A stretch of 64,000 nt of DNA from Casp-actino8 sp964614655 (GCA_964614655.1 CAZTPF010000005.1:1-64000), one strand, 5' to 3'. Shown: positions 15,431 to 25,324, counted from the first letter of the stretch. Notes: generated by a model not told the origin, from the letters alone. Numbers and translations: made by a program.

Positions 15431-17601
15431 GCGGCGACCGACGCTCCACGCGACTCGCCGTCGTCGGGACGATCGCCGCCGTCCTGTTCTCGGCTCTCGG
15501 TCTGCGCATGTGGTTCCTGCAAGTGGTCGACGCGCCCGTCCTCGAACAAAAAGTCGAAGCCAACAAGACCCGAACGGTTCGTCTGCTGCCCGAGCGCGGA
15601 CGCATCTTCGACCGAGACGGCCGCATCATGGCCGACAACGAGCGAATCCTGACGATCACCGTGGCGTGGGACGTCATGAAACGCGAAGCCGATCGCCTCG
15701 AACTCTTCGCTCGCTTGTCACCAGTCCTCGACGTGTCCGTCACCGACCTCGAGAATCGTTACGACAGCGGCCGGTACAGCCCGCTTCTTCCGATGCCGGT
15801 CAAAGAAGGAGTGGGGGAGGACGTCGCGCTCTATCTCATCGAACGCTCGGAGGACTTTCCGGGAGTCGACGTGGCCAACCAATGGCGCCGCGACTACCCC
15901 TACGCGCCACTCGCCGCCCACGTCGTCGGCTACATGGGTGCCATCACTCCCGACGACGCCGAGCAGTATCGCGATTTGGGTTACGACCTGAACGAGCGAG
16001 TCGGCCAGTTCGGTGTCGAGAAGATCTTCGAGCCGTACCTGCGCGGAACGCCCGGTTTCGTGCGCTACGAAGTCGACTCGCGTGGCGCCATCTTGAGTGT
16101 CGTGGAGCGAGTCGAACCCACTCCGGGCAACGACCTTCAGTTGGCGATCGATCTCGACCTGCAGCAATTCGCCGAACAAGCCCTCGAGACGCAGTTGCGT
16201 CTTCGTCGATTCGTCGAGACCTGTCAGGCCAAGGATGCCAACCGGATCTCGGTCAAGCCGCAGTTCCCCGATTGCCAGAACCTGAAGGCACCGGCCGGCT
16301 CGGTGGTCGTCTCGAATCACGGCACGGGTGAAGTCCTCGCCCTGGCGTCGTACCCGACGTTCGACAATCGCTGGTTCAACGCCGGAGTTTCGTCCGACAA
16401 GTTCGCCCAGATCTTTCCCCGCGACGACGATCCCGACAAGTCGATCCTCGTGAACCGCGCCATCCAAGGTCAGTACAACCTGGGATCGAGCTTCAAGCCG
16501 TTCGTCGCCTTCGCCGCCCTCGACTCCGGACAGCTCCCCGGCGGCGCGTCCTATCGATATCTCGACCAAGGCACGTACACCTTGACGAGTATCGACTCCG
16601 CCACCTGCCAAGTGGTCAAGTGCGTGTACCGAAACGCGCTGTGCGGCGGGGGCAACAATCCCTGCTTCTACGGTTCGGTCAACGTCGAGGACGCTCTCGC
16701 CGTCTCGAGTGACACGTTCTTCTACAAGATCGGCGAGCAGATCTTCGCCGAGCGCGGCGGCCAGCCGGTTCTGCAGGAGGAACTGCGACTCTTCGGCTTC
16801 GGTGCCCGGACCGGTATCGACCTTCCCTACGAATCGGCCGGCCGGATTCCCGACAAGGACTCGAAGGCCGATCTCGTCGAACGCGGCGTGCTGGCCGAAG
16901 GGGAGAGCCCGAACTACCTCGTCGGCGACAATGTGCAGCTGGCGATCGGTCAGGGGTTGCTCGCCGCGACACCTCTTCAGCTCGCACAGGCCTACGGAAC
17001 TCTCGCCAACGGGGGCTCGGTCTTGCGACCACTCGTGGCCCTCGCCCTTCTCGAACCGGGCACCCCCGACTCCGACGTACCTGGCGTGGCCGACCTGTCG
17101 CGTTCGACGGTCGCGCTCGACCTGGCTGGGGTCAGTCCGATCCGAACCATCGAGATGCCGCCCGAGAACCGCGATCCGATCATCCGAGGTCTCCAGCGCG
17201 TGATCACCGGACCGGGGGTCGACAGCGATCGGTACCACTCGACGACCGGTGAGAAGTTGTTCGCCAGCTACTCGTACGACGAGCTGCCGATCGCCGGCAA
17301 GACCGGAACCGCGCAGGGTGCGGCGAGCCTGCCGTGGAACGATTCGTCGGCTTTCGGTGCCTTCAGCCTCGACCCCTTCCGCCCGTTCACCGTCACGGCG
17401 TATCTCGAGAAGTCTGGATACGGATCACGAGCGGCGGCGCCGGTGGTGAAGTGCATGTTCATGGCACTCGGTGACATGGTCGAGACCTCGGAGGTCCAGT
17501 TGTCGAATCCTCTCGACGTCGACGCGACCCGTGCCGCCCCCGATCGGAAGCTCGAGAGCAACCGTTGTCTCGGCGGAGCCCAATACGGGGGACGCGACTG
17601 A
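15427..17601 (+). CDS. mrdA: Penicillin-binding protein 2 (transpeptidase)
   Basis: Class B transpeptidase of 724 residues that cross-links wall during elongation, partner of RodA. A single N-terminal membrane anchor (about 8-30) precedes the pedestal domain (RGRIFDRDGRIMADN) and the transpeptidase domain. The active-site motifs are S354-x-x-K357 (SSFK), S427-S428-D429, and K625-T-G-T. Two inserts carry six cysteines in total: C266 and C283, then C394, C399, C406 and C413. This suggests extracytoplasmic disulfides. The GTG start overlaps the mreD stop; the upstream open frame is an mreD shadow. Confidence 0.94.
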   Translation: MSGDRRSTRLAVVGTIAAVLFSALGLRMWFLQVVDAPVLEQKVEANKTRTVRLLPERGRIFDRDGRIMADNERILTITVAWDVMKREADRLELFARLSPVLDVSVTDLENRYDSGRYSPLLPMPVKEGVGEDVALYLIERSEDFPGVDVANQWRRDYPYAPLAAHVVGYMGAITPDDAEQYRDLGYDLNERVGQFGVEKIFEPYLRGTPGFVRYEVDSRGAILSVVERVEPTPGNDLQLAIDLDLQQFAEQALETQLRLRRFVETCQAKDANRISVKPQFPDCQNLKAPAGSVVVSNHGTGEVLALASYPTFDNRWFNAGVSSDKFAQIFPRDDDPDKSILVNRAIQGQYNLGSSFKPFVAFAALDSGQLPGGASYRYLDQGTYTLTSIDSATCQVVKCVYRNALCGGGNNPCFYGSVNVEDALAVSSDTFFYKIGEQIFAERGGQPVLQEELRLFGFGARTGIDLPYESAGRIPDKDSKADLVERGVLAEGESPNYLVGDNVQLAIGQGLLAATPLQLAQAYGTLANGGSVLRPLVALALLEPGTPDSDVPGVADLSRSTVALDLAGVSPIRTIEMPPENRDPIIRGLQRVITGPGVDSDRYHSTTGEKLFASYSYDELPIAGKTGTAQGAASLPWNDSSAFGAFSLDPFRPFTVTAYLEKSGYGSRAAAPVVKCMFMALGDMVETSEVQLSNPLDVDATRAAPDRKLESNRCLGGAQYGGRD

Positions 17602-18764
17602 TGAGTGCGCCGATCCTGCCGCGACGCAGTGATTCGCGCCTCGGAAGTTTTCGGGCCGGACCCGGAGACCCGAGCCGCAACATCGACTGGTCGCTGATCG
17701 CAGCGGTGGTCATTCTCACGGTGATCGGCGCCTTCGCGATCTACAGCGCGACCTTCTGGAAGGTCGCCGACGATCCGTACTGGTTCACCGTCCGTCAGGT
17801 CGTGTTCGCCATCGTGTCGGCCATCGTGCTCGCCGTCACGATGTCGTTCGACTACACGTTGCTCCGCGAACGGGCTTTCTTCCTCTACGGCTGCGCCCTC
17901 GTGGCACTCGCTCTCGTGTTGGCCGTCGGAGCCCTGCGCGGGGGAGCGCGTCTGTCGTTCGATCTCGGACCGGTGCTGTTCCAGCCGGCCGAATTCGCCA
18001 AACCTGCGGTGATCGTCGTGTTGGCCGCCTATTTGGCCGAGATTCGCGAGGACTCGGTCAGCTATGCACGCTTCATCGGCGGCTTGGTTCTGGTGGGTGC
18101 TCCGGTCGTTCTCATCATCTTGCAACCCGACCTCGGCTCGGCGTTCGTGATCATCGTCGGAGCACTGGTCGTCTTCCTCATGGCGGGAGCCAAGTTGCGT
18201 TATCTGGCCATGATCACGTTTCTGACGGTGGTGACCGTGGCGGCGGCGGTGATCGCCGGAGTGGTCGACCGCTACCAGTTGCGGCGTATCGAGGCCTTCC
18301 TCAATCAGAACTCGACCGATGACAATCTTCGGGATCTCGTTCTGCAGGTGCGGTTCGCCAAGCGCGCCGTCGGCACCGGAGGCTGGTTCGGCAAGGGATA
18401 TCTGGACGCTCCGCTCACGAACGGCAAGTTCATTCCGGTTCAGCAGAGCGATTTCATCTTCTCGGCCGTCGCCGAACAGTTCGGCATGCTGGGGGGTGGA
18501 CTCGTGATCCTCCTCTTCGCTCTGCTGCTGGTGCGAATCTGGCGGGTCGCTCACCTCAGCAAGGACACCTTCGGCACCTACATCTGCGCCGGAGTGTTCG
18601 GCATGATCCTCTGGCACGTGTTCCAGAACATCGGCATGACCATGGGAATCATGCCGGTGACGGGTGTTCCGCTGCCGTTCGTGAGTTACGGGGGTTCGGC
18701 GCTGGTGGCTTTTTCGATCATGATCGGCCTGGTCGAGAGCGTGCACATGAGGCGAATGCGCTGA
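17601..18764 (+). CDS. rodA: RodA peptidoglycan glycosyltransferase
   Basis: SEDS-family glycosyltransferase of 387 residues with about ten membrane segments, which polymerises lipid II in the elongasome together with PBP2. Characteristic features are the ILQPDLGSAFV region with its conserved aspartate and the C-terminal PFVSYGGSALV motif. The ATG shares one base with the PBP2 stop, giving the usual PBP2-RodA pairing. A second SEDS protein, FtsW, begins at 63062. The basic N-terminal 30 residues are cytoplasmic. Confidence 0.95.
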   Translation: MSAPILPRRSDSRLGSFRAGPGDPSRNIDWSLIAAVVILTVIGAFAIYSATFWKVADDPYWFTVRQVVFAIVSAIVLAVTMSFDYTLLRERAFFLYGCALVALALVLAVGALRGGARLSFDLGPVLFQPAEFAKPAVIVVLAAYLAEIREDSVSYARFIGGLVLVGAPVVLIILQPDLGSAFVIIVGALVVFLMAGAKLRYLAMITFLTVVTVAAAVIAGVVDRYQLRRIEAFLNQNSTDDNLRDLVLQVRFAKRAVGTGGWFGKGYLDAPLTNGKFIPVQQSDFIFSAVAEQFGMLGGGLVILLFALLLVRIWRVAHLSKDTFGTYICAGVFGMILWHVFQNIGMTMGIMPVTGVPLPFVSYGGSALVAFSIMIGLVESVHMRRMR

Positions 18765-18783
18765 TCGGGCCGACCCCGGCCGG

Positions 18784-18789
18784 TAGGAT
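18784..18789 (+). promoter_or_regulatory. -10 element, radical SAM gene (leaderless type)
   Basis: TAGGAT, nine bases before the ATG at 18799 in the 34-bp interval after rodA. Confidence 0.45.
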
Positions 18790-18798
18790 CCGGGGGTC

Positions 18799-20745
18799 AT
18801 GACATCCCTCTGGACGCGGGTCGAACCGTTGTTGGCGAGGGTGCGCAAACCAGCCCGCTACATCGGGTGCGAGGACGGGGCCATCGAACCCCGTCATGGT
18901 CCGGGCAAGGTCGCCTGGCTGCTCGCTTACCCCGATGTGTACGAAGTCGGCCTGCCGAATCAAGGGCTTCAGATCCTCTACGAGATCCTGAACGAGCGCG
19001 CCGACGCCGTCGCCGAGCGCACGTACGCGCCGTGGACCGACCTCGAGGCGCTCATGAGGGAGCGTTCGATCCCCCTGTTCTCGGTCGACACTCATCGGGC
19101 GGCCGCCGATTTCGACGTGATCGCTTTCAACCTGTCGGCCGAACTCGTCTACACGAACGTGCTCAACATGATCGACTTGGCGGGAGTTCCGATCCATGCG
19201 GCTCGCCGACGGCCCGACGATCCCCTCGTGATCGTCGGTGGTCATGCGGCGTTCAACCCCGAACCGCTCGCCGACTTCATCGACGTCGCCGTGCTCGGCG
19301 AGGGCGAAGAAGTGGTGAGCGAGATCACCGAGGTCGTTCGCGAGTGGAAGGCATCCGGTCGCACCGAGGGTTCGCGCGACGCCGTGCTGCGAGCACTGTC
19401 GAAGATCCCCGGCGTCTACGTGCCGGCGATGTACGACGTCGAGTACGAGCGTGAGCGAACGGTGGCGATCACGCCCAAGTACTCCGACGTCCCGTCACTC
19501 GTGGTCAAGCGCACGGTGTCCGATCTGGCGCAGTGGGACTACCCGCGTCGTCCACTGGCTCCGCTCACCGAAGTCGTGCACGATCGACTGGCCGTCGAAG
19601 TGTTCCGCGGCTGCACACGCGGATGCCGGTTCTGCCAAGCCGGCATGATCACCCGCCCCGTTCGCGAGCGTCCGGCCGAGCAGGTGCGCACGATGATCAC
19701 TCGGGGTCTCGAGCGAACGGGTTACAACGAGGTGTCGCTCACGTCGCTGTCGACCGCCGACTTCAGCGGTGTCGAGAACGTGGTGTCGTCGATCGTGCCC
19801 GATCCGACGGCCTGCGGGGCCCCGACCGTGAGCCTGCCGTCGTTGCGCGTCGACGCCTTCACCGTCGGTCTGGCCGCCCAGGTCGCAAGTGGCCGTCGGA
19901 GCGGACTCACCTTCGCCCCCGAGGCCGGTACCTGGCGCCTTCGCACGGTGATCAACAAGTTGATCACCGAGGCCGACCTCTATGGAGCGGTCGAGTCGGC
20001 CTACGCCAACGGCTGGTCACGCATGAAGCTCTACTTCCTCACCGGACTGCCCACCGAGACCGACGACGACACTCGTGGTATCGCCGAACTGGCCGCTGGG
20101 TGCGTGGCGATCGGCAAGAAGTACACGTCGCGAGCCAACGTCACCGTCAGTCTCGGCGGCTTCGTGCCGAAGGCTCACACGCCGTTTCAGTGGTTCGGTC
20201 AGAACGGCGTCGACGAGCTCCGCCGCAAGATCGGTGTGGTTCGCTCGGCGGCCACACGCGGCGTGCACGTCAAGTGGCACGATCCGGCGGCGTCGCTCGC
20301 CGAAGGTGTGGCGAGCCGAGGAGACCGCCGAGTCGGCCGGGTGATCGAACGCGTCTGGCGCGAAGGCGGAACCTTCCAGGAGTGGTCGGAACACTTCCGG
20401 CTCGACCGCTGGAGCGAGGCACTGGCCGCCGAAGGACTCGAGGTCGAATGGTTCACGACTCGCCATCGCGACGAGAACGAGCTCCTGCCCTGGGAGCATC
20501 TGAGTGCCGGCCTGCATCGCGACTTCCTCTGGCAGGACTGGCGAGCCGCCCTCGACGAGCACGGTCTGCCCGACTGTCGATGGACGCCGTGCTACGACTG
20601 CGGTGTCTGCACCGGTGACGGTCTCGAACACGTGGTCGCCTCGCCGGTTCCGCCGGCCGGGGGCAGCCAGGGCACCGGACAGGATCTGTCGATCGGCGGC
20701 CTCGTTCCCGAGGCCGTTCCGGTTCGGCTGGGGGTCCGGTCGTGA
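18799..20745 (+). CDS. B12-binding/radical SAM protein, TIGR03960 type
   Basis: A 648-residue protein with an N-terminal region resembling a B12-binding fold (about 60-190; VIVGGHAAFNPEPL) and a radical SAM core with the cluster motif RGCTRGCRFCQAG (CxxxCxxC) near residue 275. It matches the family annotated as TIGR03960, whose reaction is unknown to me. It is almost always followed by a DUF2344 protein, as here, where the GTG of the partner overlaps its stop. The pair precedes RNase E/G, L21 and L27, hinting at a role in RNA or ribosome modification; that is inference from context. Confidence 0.9.
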   Translation: MTSLWTRVEPLLARVRKPARYIGCEDGAIEPRHGPGKVAWLLAYPDVYEVGLPNQGLQILYEILNERADAVAERTYAPWTDLEALMRERSIPLFSVDTHRAAADFDVIAFNLSAELVYTNVLNMIDLAGVPIHAARRRPDDPLVIVGGHAAFNPEPLADFIDVAVLGEGEEVVSEITEVVREWKASGRTEGSRDAVLRALSKIPGVYVPAMYDVEYERERTVAITPKYSDVPSLVVKRTVSDLAQWDYPRRPLAPLTEVVHDRLAVEVFRGCTRGCRFCQAGMITRPVRERPAEQVRTMITRGLERTGYNEVSLTSLSTADFSGVENVVSSIVPDPTACGAPTVSLPSLRVDAFTVGLAAQVASGRRSGLTFAPEAGTWRLRTVINKLITEADLYGAVESAYANGWSRMKLYFLTGLPTETDDDTRGIAELAAGCVAIGKKYTSRANVTVSLGGFVPKAHTPFQWFGQNGVDELRRKIGVVRSAATRGVHVKWHDPAASLAEGVASRGDRRVGRVIERVWREGGTFQEWSEHFRLDRWSEALAAEGLEVEWFTTRHRDENELLPWEHLSAGLHRDFLWQDWRAALDEHGLPDCRWTPCYDCGVCTGDGLEHVVASPVPPAGGSQGTGQDLSIGGLVPEAVPVRLGVRS

Positions 20746-21599
20746 AGGTGCGCGTCAGCTACCGCAAGTTGGGCAAGGTTCGGTTCCTCGGCCATCTCGA
20801 CATGGCCCGCCTCTGGGAGAGAGGCCTGCGCAAGGCGGCCGTCCCGGTAGCCATGTCGGCCGGGTTCACGCCGCGTCCGAAAATGTCGTTCGGCCTGGCG
20901 TTGCCCACCGGAGCCGAATCAGTCGTCGAATTGTTCGACGTGACTCTCGACGACGATCGGATCCACGTGGACGGCGCTTCGGTCGATCTCGACGTGTTGC
21001 GCTCGAACCTCTCCGACGCCATGCCGCCGGGGATCGACGTTCTCGACGTCGATCCGGTGGCCGCTCAGACCTGGTCGCTGCAGGAGGACGTCACGGCGAC
21101 CACCTGGGTGATGGCGATCGACCCCTCAGCGGCCGGCGAAATCGACGAGCGGGTGGCCGCTGTGACGTCGTCGGCCGAGATCTGGATCGAACGTGAACGC
21201 AAGGGTGAGCGCCGACGTGACGACGTTCGCCCAGGCGTTCTCGATCTGCGAGTGATCTCTCGCGATCACTGGTCGCCGGACGACGAACTGGCGTCATGGT
21301 TCGAGAACGTGGTCTCGTTCTCGAACGATGTTCAGTTCGTCGAAGCGACTCTCACGACCTCTGGTCGCGGTGTTCGGCCCACCGAAATGGCCGAAGTACT
21401 CCGTCCGGGAGTCGACCCGTGGATCACGATGCCGCGGGTCGTCCGGACCCATCAATGGATCGGGCGCGACGACGCGCCGCGCGTGTCCGCACGCGCCGGA
21501 AAGGACATCACCCATGACGACTCACTCGAACGACGACTCGAACGACTCCGAGAACCGTCCGTCGCCGGCCAACGGAGCGGGCCCCTCCGACTCGGCTGA
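20742..21599 (+). CDS. DUF2344/TIGR03936 radical SAM partner
   Basis: A 285-residue protein of the family that accompanies the upstream radical SAM enzyme; in some bacteria the two are fused. The N-terminal KLGKVRFLGHLDM and AGFTPRPKMSFGLALP motifs are diagnostic. No catalytic motif is known. GTG start overlapping the upstream stop by four bases. Its last 86 bases overlap the proposed start of the RNase E/G gene in another frame. The C-terminal part (about 200-285) is charged and weakly conserved. Confidence 0.87.
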   Translation: MKVRVSYRKLGKVRFLGHLDMARLWERGLRKAAVPVAMSAGFTPRPKMSFGLALPTGAESVVELFDVTLDDDRIHVDGASVDLDVLRSNLSDAMPPGIDVLDVDPVAAQTWSLQEDVTATTWVMAIDPSAAGEIDERVAAVTSSAEIWIERERKGERRRDDVRPGVLDLRVISRDHWSPDDELASWFENVVSFSNDVQFVEATLTTSGRGVRPTEMAEVLRPGVDPWITMPRVVRTHQWIGRDDAPRVSARAGKDITHDDSLERRLERLREPSVAGQRSGPLRLG

Positions 21600-23438
21600 C
21601 TCATCGCGCCAATCGGCGGACGCCGCTCGCAAGAAGCGTCGTCGCGGCTCGCGAGGCGGCCGGAACCGTTCACGGTCACCGCGACCGAACGAGAACCTCG
21701 GCGACACCTCCGGAGGATCCACGTCCGATCACGAGATCGAACTCCCCGAACGGGCCCGCGAAGGTCGCCCTGACGCGGCGGCCGGATCCGAGGCGGTGGT
21801 TCGTCGTCCGCAGATCGGCGACACTCGTCCGGCCCCTCCGGCGGCCAAACCGTCGGTCACGATGCCGGGTGGAGCTCGGGCCGGAGGGCCGAAGCCGAAG
21901 CGCAATGCCAGTGGTGGTTCGGCGGCTGGCACCCCGGGTGAGGGAGGGAGTCGTCGTCGCCGTCGCGGAGGTCGCGGTCGCGGGTCGTCCGACGGCCGTT
22001 CGTCCGACAACCGTTCGGNNNNNNNNNNNNNNNNNNNNNNNNNNNNNNNNNNNNNNNNNNNNNNNNNNNNNNNNNNNNNNNNNNNNNNNNNNNNNNNNNN
22101 NNNNNNNNNNNNNNNNNNTCGTCCGACAGTGGAGTGATCGAGCGCCGTCGTGGTCAAGAGCGCGACGGTCGTCCCATCGGCCGATACTTCATGTGCGTCC
22201 AGGTTCGGCCCAATCTCACCCAGGTGGGTGTGCTCGAAGGGCGCAGTCTGCTCGAGCACTACGTCAGTCGGCCGGCCGACGACGTCTCGCAGATCCACGG
22301 GAACATCTACGTGGGGCGGGTCCAGAACGTGCTTCCCGGCATGGAGGCGGCCTTCGTCGACATCGCCACGCCGAAGAACGCCGTTCTCTATCGCGGCGAC
22401 GTGCAGTACGACGCTGAGGACATCGTCGACAGTCAGCCGCGCATCGAGAACATCTTGAAGGCCAAGCAGCTGATCGTGTGCCAGGTCACCAAGAACCCGA
22501 TCGGCGTGAAAGGGGCTCGACTCACCCAGGAGGTTTCGCTGCCGGGACGGTTCGTGGTGCTCATCCCCAACTCGAAGACGTACGGCATTTCCAAGCGTCT
22601 TCCCGACGACGAGCGCAAGCGTCTGCGCAGCATTCTCGACCGGGTCAAGCCCGCCGAGCACGGCCTGATCGTTCGTACTGCGGCCGAGTCGGCCACCGAA
22701 CACGAACTGCGTGCCGACATGACGCGTCTCGTCGAACAGTGGAATCAGATCGAGGAGAAGGCGCGCAAGGCGAACGGACCGACCCTTCTGTATCGGGAAC
22801 CTCCGCTCGCCGTCCGGGTGATTCGCGAAGAGTTCAACGCCGAGTACCGCGGCGTCGCCATCGATGATCGTCGGCTCTACGAGGACGTCCGCTCCTACGT
22901 CGAGGACTTCAACCCCGAGTTGGCCGATCGCGTCGAGTACTTCGACCCCGACACCGAGTCGCTCCCGCTCTTCGAGCACTATCGGGTCCACGAGCAGCTG
23001 CACAAGGCCCTCGACCGCAAGGTGTGGCTGCCATCGGGTGGTTCGCTCATCATCGAGCACACCGAGGCCCTGACCGTGATCGACGTGAACACCGGACGCA
23101 ACGTCGGAACCTCGAACCTCGAGTCGACCGTCTTCCAGAACAATCTGGAGGCCGCCGAGGAGATCGCCCGGCAGCTCCGCCTGCGCGACATCGGCGGCAT
23201 CATCGTGATCGACTTCATCGACATGGAGATCAAGGAGAACCGCAAGAAGGTGGTCGACGCCTTCCGCTCGGCCCTGTCCCGGGACAAGACCCGGACCCAG
23301 GTCTTCGACATCTCCGAACTCGGACTGGTGGAGATGACCCGCAAGCGGATCGGGGAGGGCCTGCTCACGGCCTTCGCCGACCCGTGCGAGATCTGCCACG
23401 GACGGGGAGTCGTGGTCGACCACGATCTCCTGGCCTGA
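21514..23438 (+). CDS. rne: Ribonuclease E/G (interrupted by gap)
   Basis: Endoribonuclease of the RNase E/G family, which starts mRNA decay and trims rRNA and tRNA. The N-terminal extension, about 170 residues before the gap, is disordered and rich in Arg, Ser, Gly and Pro, typical of actinobacterial RNase E. After the 100-N gap come the S1/RNase H-like region, the catalytic core IGGIIVIDFIDM with metal aspartates, VIDVNTG, and the zinc-link CEICHGRG. The protein ends just after the zinc-link, so there is no C-terminal degradosome scaffold. The ATG at 21514 is the first in frame but overlaps the upstream gene by 86 bases, so the start is uncertain. Confidence 0.9.
22019..22118. other. Assembly gap (100 N) in rne
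   Basis: Exactly 100 N. Both flanks encode Ser-Ser-Asp repeats (SSDGRSSDNRS before, SSDSG after), so a repeated tract probably broke the assembly. Confidence 0.98.
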
Positions 23439-23493
23439 CGTCACCCCGGCCCGAAAACCTCGATCGGGGAGTGGGCGGGACCGTTCGGCCAGG

Positions 23494-23499
23494 TAGAGT
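23494..23499 (+). promoter_or_regulatory. -10 element, rplU (very short leader)
   Basis: TAGAGT, eleven bases before the rplU ATG, leaving room for a leader of only a few bases and no ribosome-binding site. Confidence 0.4.
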
Positions 23500-23510
23500 C
23501 GCCTGTTGCT

Positions 23511-23822
23511 ATGTACGCAGTCATCGCTACCGGAGGCAAGCAGGTCCGTGTGACCCAGGGTCAGCAGGTGCATGTCGAGTTGCTCGGAGCCGATCAGGGT
23601 GCCGACGTCGACTTCACACCCGTGCTCCTGGTCGACGGCGACACCGTCCTCGCCACACCCGACCAACTCGCTTCGGCCAAGGTCCAGGGCCGCATCGTCG
23701 GCACCGCCTCGGGTCCCAAGATCAACGGTTTCACGTACAAGCGTCGTACCAACCAGCGTCGTCGGTACGGACATCGTCAGAAGTATCAGGTCGTCGAGAT
23801 CACCTCGATCGCGAAAGGCTGA
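23511..23822 (+). CDS. rplU: 50S ribosomal protein L21
   Basis: A 103-residue ribosomal protein beginning MYAVIATGGKQVRV, the diagnostic L21 start, and ending with the basic RRRYGHRQ rRNA-binding stretch. It precedes rpmA by three bases, the standard L21-L27 pair, and the pair is followed at some distance by obg, a ribosome-assembly GTPase. The TAGAGT hexamer upstream suggests its own promoter. Confidence 0.98.
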   Translation: MYAVIATGGKQVRVTQGQQVHVELLGADQGADVDFTPVLLVDGDTVLATPDQLASAKVQGRIVGTASGPKINGFTYKRRTNQRRRYGHRQKYQVVEITSIAKG

Positions 23823-23825
23823 GTC

Positions 23826-24080
23826 ATGTCGAAGACCAAAGGTGGCGGTTCAACACGTAACGGGCGCGACTCCAACGCGCAGCGCCTCGGTGTGAAGGTG
23901 TTCTCCGGAACTCAGGTCACTGCCGGAACGATCGTCGTCCGTCAGCGTGGTACCAAGTTCCACCCGGGCAAGAACGTCGGCCGTGGTGGCGACGACACCC
24001 TGTTCGCCCTCGTCGACGGGGCGGTCAAGTTCGGCGAGCGTCGCGGGCGTCGCGTCGTCGACATCTTGCCGGCCGACTGA
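23826..24080 (+). CDS. rpmA: 50S ribosomal protein L27
   Basis: An 84-residue ribosomal protein located near the peptidyl-transferase centre. It has the usual features: N-terminal KTKGGGSTRNGRDSNAQRLG, then GTKFHPGKNVGRGGDDTLFA. There is no N-terminal cleavage extension of the Firmicutes type. It is followed by a hairpin between this gene and the convergent dGTPase gene. Confidence 0.98.
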   Translation: MSKTKGGGSTRNGRDSNAQRLGVKVFSGTQVTAGTIVVRQRGTKFHPGKNVGRGGDDTLFALVDGAVKFGERRGRRVVDILPAD

Positions 24081-24089
24081 CCTCGTCTC

Positions 24090-24108
24090 ACGCCGATTCC
24101 TTCGGCGT
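24090..24108. terminator. Hairpin between convergent rpmA and dgt
   Basis: ACGCCGA, a five-base loop, then TCGGCGT: a perfect 7-bp stem in the 31-bp gap between two converging genes. It could terminate both transcripts. No U-run on either side. Confidence 0.55.
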
Positions 24109-24111
24109 CGT

Positions 24112-25281
24112 TCAGATGTCGAATCCGCGTGGCAGTTTGTGCAGCGGATAGTCGAGCAGAGCGATCCCTTGCCGGCAGGCGAAGCGATCGGTCATTCCGG
24201 CTACGTAGGCGACCGACGCCGAGACGGCCTCGGTCGAGCCGGGGTGGATGTCGAGTGCATCGGGAAGCAGCTGTGGAGCGGTGATGTAGTGATCGACGAG
24301 CGCTCGTAGCAGGTCGACGACTCGGGCCGCCTGATCCCGACTCGCCGAGCGCAGGTACACCTCGTCGTAGTTGAACCGCCGAAACGCGGCCAATGCCTCG
24401 GCGACGTGGGGCTCCATGCCGATACGACCCGTGGTGGCGGTGGCCGCGATCATCGAGCGGATGAAGGCGCTCAACTGACTCTGACGAGTGGTGCCGCACA
24501 GTGACCGCACGTTCTCCGGAAGCTCACTCGGATCGACGACCCCGGCGGCGACGGCGTCTTCGAAGTCGTGGCAGACGTAGGCGATGCGGTCGGCCCAACT
24601 GACCACTTCACCCTCGGGTGTGGCCGGTGCCGGACGACTCCACGAGTGATTGCGGATGCCGTCGAGAGTCTCGTGACACAAGTTGAGAGGAACGAGCGTG
24701 ACGTCGGCTCCCCAGACGGCGTGGTCGAAACCTCCGTCGACGTACGGAGACAGAGCGTCCTCGCTCGCGTGGCCACCTGGACCATGGCCGCAGTCGTGTC
24801 CGAGGGCGATGGCCTCGGTGAGCGCCACGTTGAGGCCGAGTGGACGGGCGACCGACACCGCGACTTGGGCGACTTCGAGGGCGTGGGTCAGACGAGTTCG
24901 CTGATGGTCGTCGGGAAAGACGAAGACCTGGGTCTTGCCGGCCAATCGACGAAAGGACGTGGCGTGCAGAATGCGGTCGCGATCGCGTTCGAAGCAAGTG
25001 CGGTACGGATCGGGCTCCTCGTCGACGACTCGTCGTCCGGCGCCGGTCGATCGCGTCGCCAGTCGCGCCAAGTGAGTGTCGAGGAGGTCTTCTCGCTCTT
25101 GACGCTCGACGGCCCGCGCTTCGCCGCTACCGGCCCACGAGTCGGCATGGGCGACGACGATGGAATCGGACGGATTTCCGGCCATGGTGCTCGCCCAACG
25201 TTCGGCGCGCTCGGCGAGATCGTCGCGCGCAACGTCACCGGAGTCGTCCCGGAAAGCGTCTCGTGAATCGTCGTTCGTCAC
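24112..25281 (-). CDS. dgt: dGTP triphosphohydrolase-like protein
   Basis: HD-domain deoxynucleotide triphosphohydrolase of 389 residues, which splits dNTPs to nucleoside and triphosphate and helps balance nucleotide pools. The conserved DPYRTCFERDRDRILH and FRRLAGKTQVF motifs are present. The metal-binding H...HD...D set is readable in HALEVAQVA, ALGHDCGHGPGGH and WADRIAY. The GTG start is chosen because TAACCT lies seven bases upstream; an ATG at 25185 would give 357 residues. The first 60 residues are acidic and not part of the fold. Divergent from obg. Confidence 0.88.
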   Translation of the reverse strand: MTNDDSRDAFRDDSGDVARDDLAERAERWASTMAGNPSDSIVVAHADSWAGSGEARAVERQEREDLLDTHLARLATRSTGAGRRVVDEEPDPYRTCFERDRDRILHATSFRRLAGKTQVFVFPDDHQRTRLTHALEVAQVAVSVARPLGLNVALTEAIALGHDCGHGPGGHASEDALSPYVDGGFDHAVWGADVTLVPLNLCHETLDGIRNHSWSRPAPATPEGEVVSWADRIAYVCHDFEDAVAAGVVDPSELPENVRSLCGTTRQSQLSAFIRSMIAATATTGRIGMEPHVAEALAAFRRFNYDEVYLRSASRDQAARVVDLLRALVDHYITAPQLLPDALDIHPGSTEAVSASVAYVAGMTDRFACRQGIALLDYPLHKLPRGFDI

Positions 25282-25288
25282 GAGATGC

Positions 25289-25294
25289 AGGTTA
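25289..25294 (-). promoter_or_regulatory. -10 element, dgt (leaderless type)
   Basis: TAACCT on the reverse strand, seven bases before the GTG at 25281. The obg -10 hexamer lies only 30 bases away on the other strand. Confidence 0.45.
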
Positions 25295-25324
25295 CGACCG
25301 GGGTGTGCCAGTCGTTCGTGCCAG

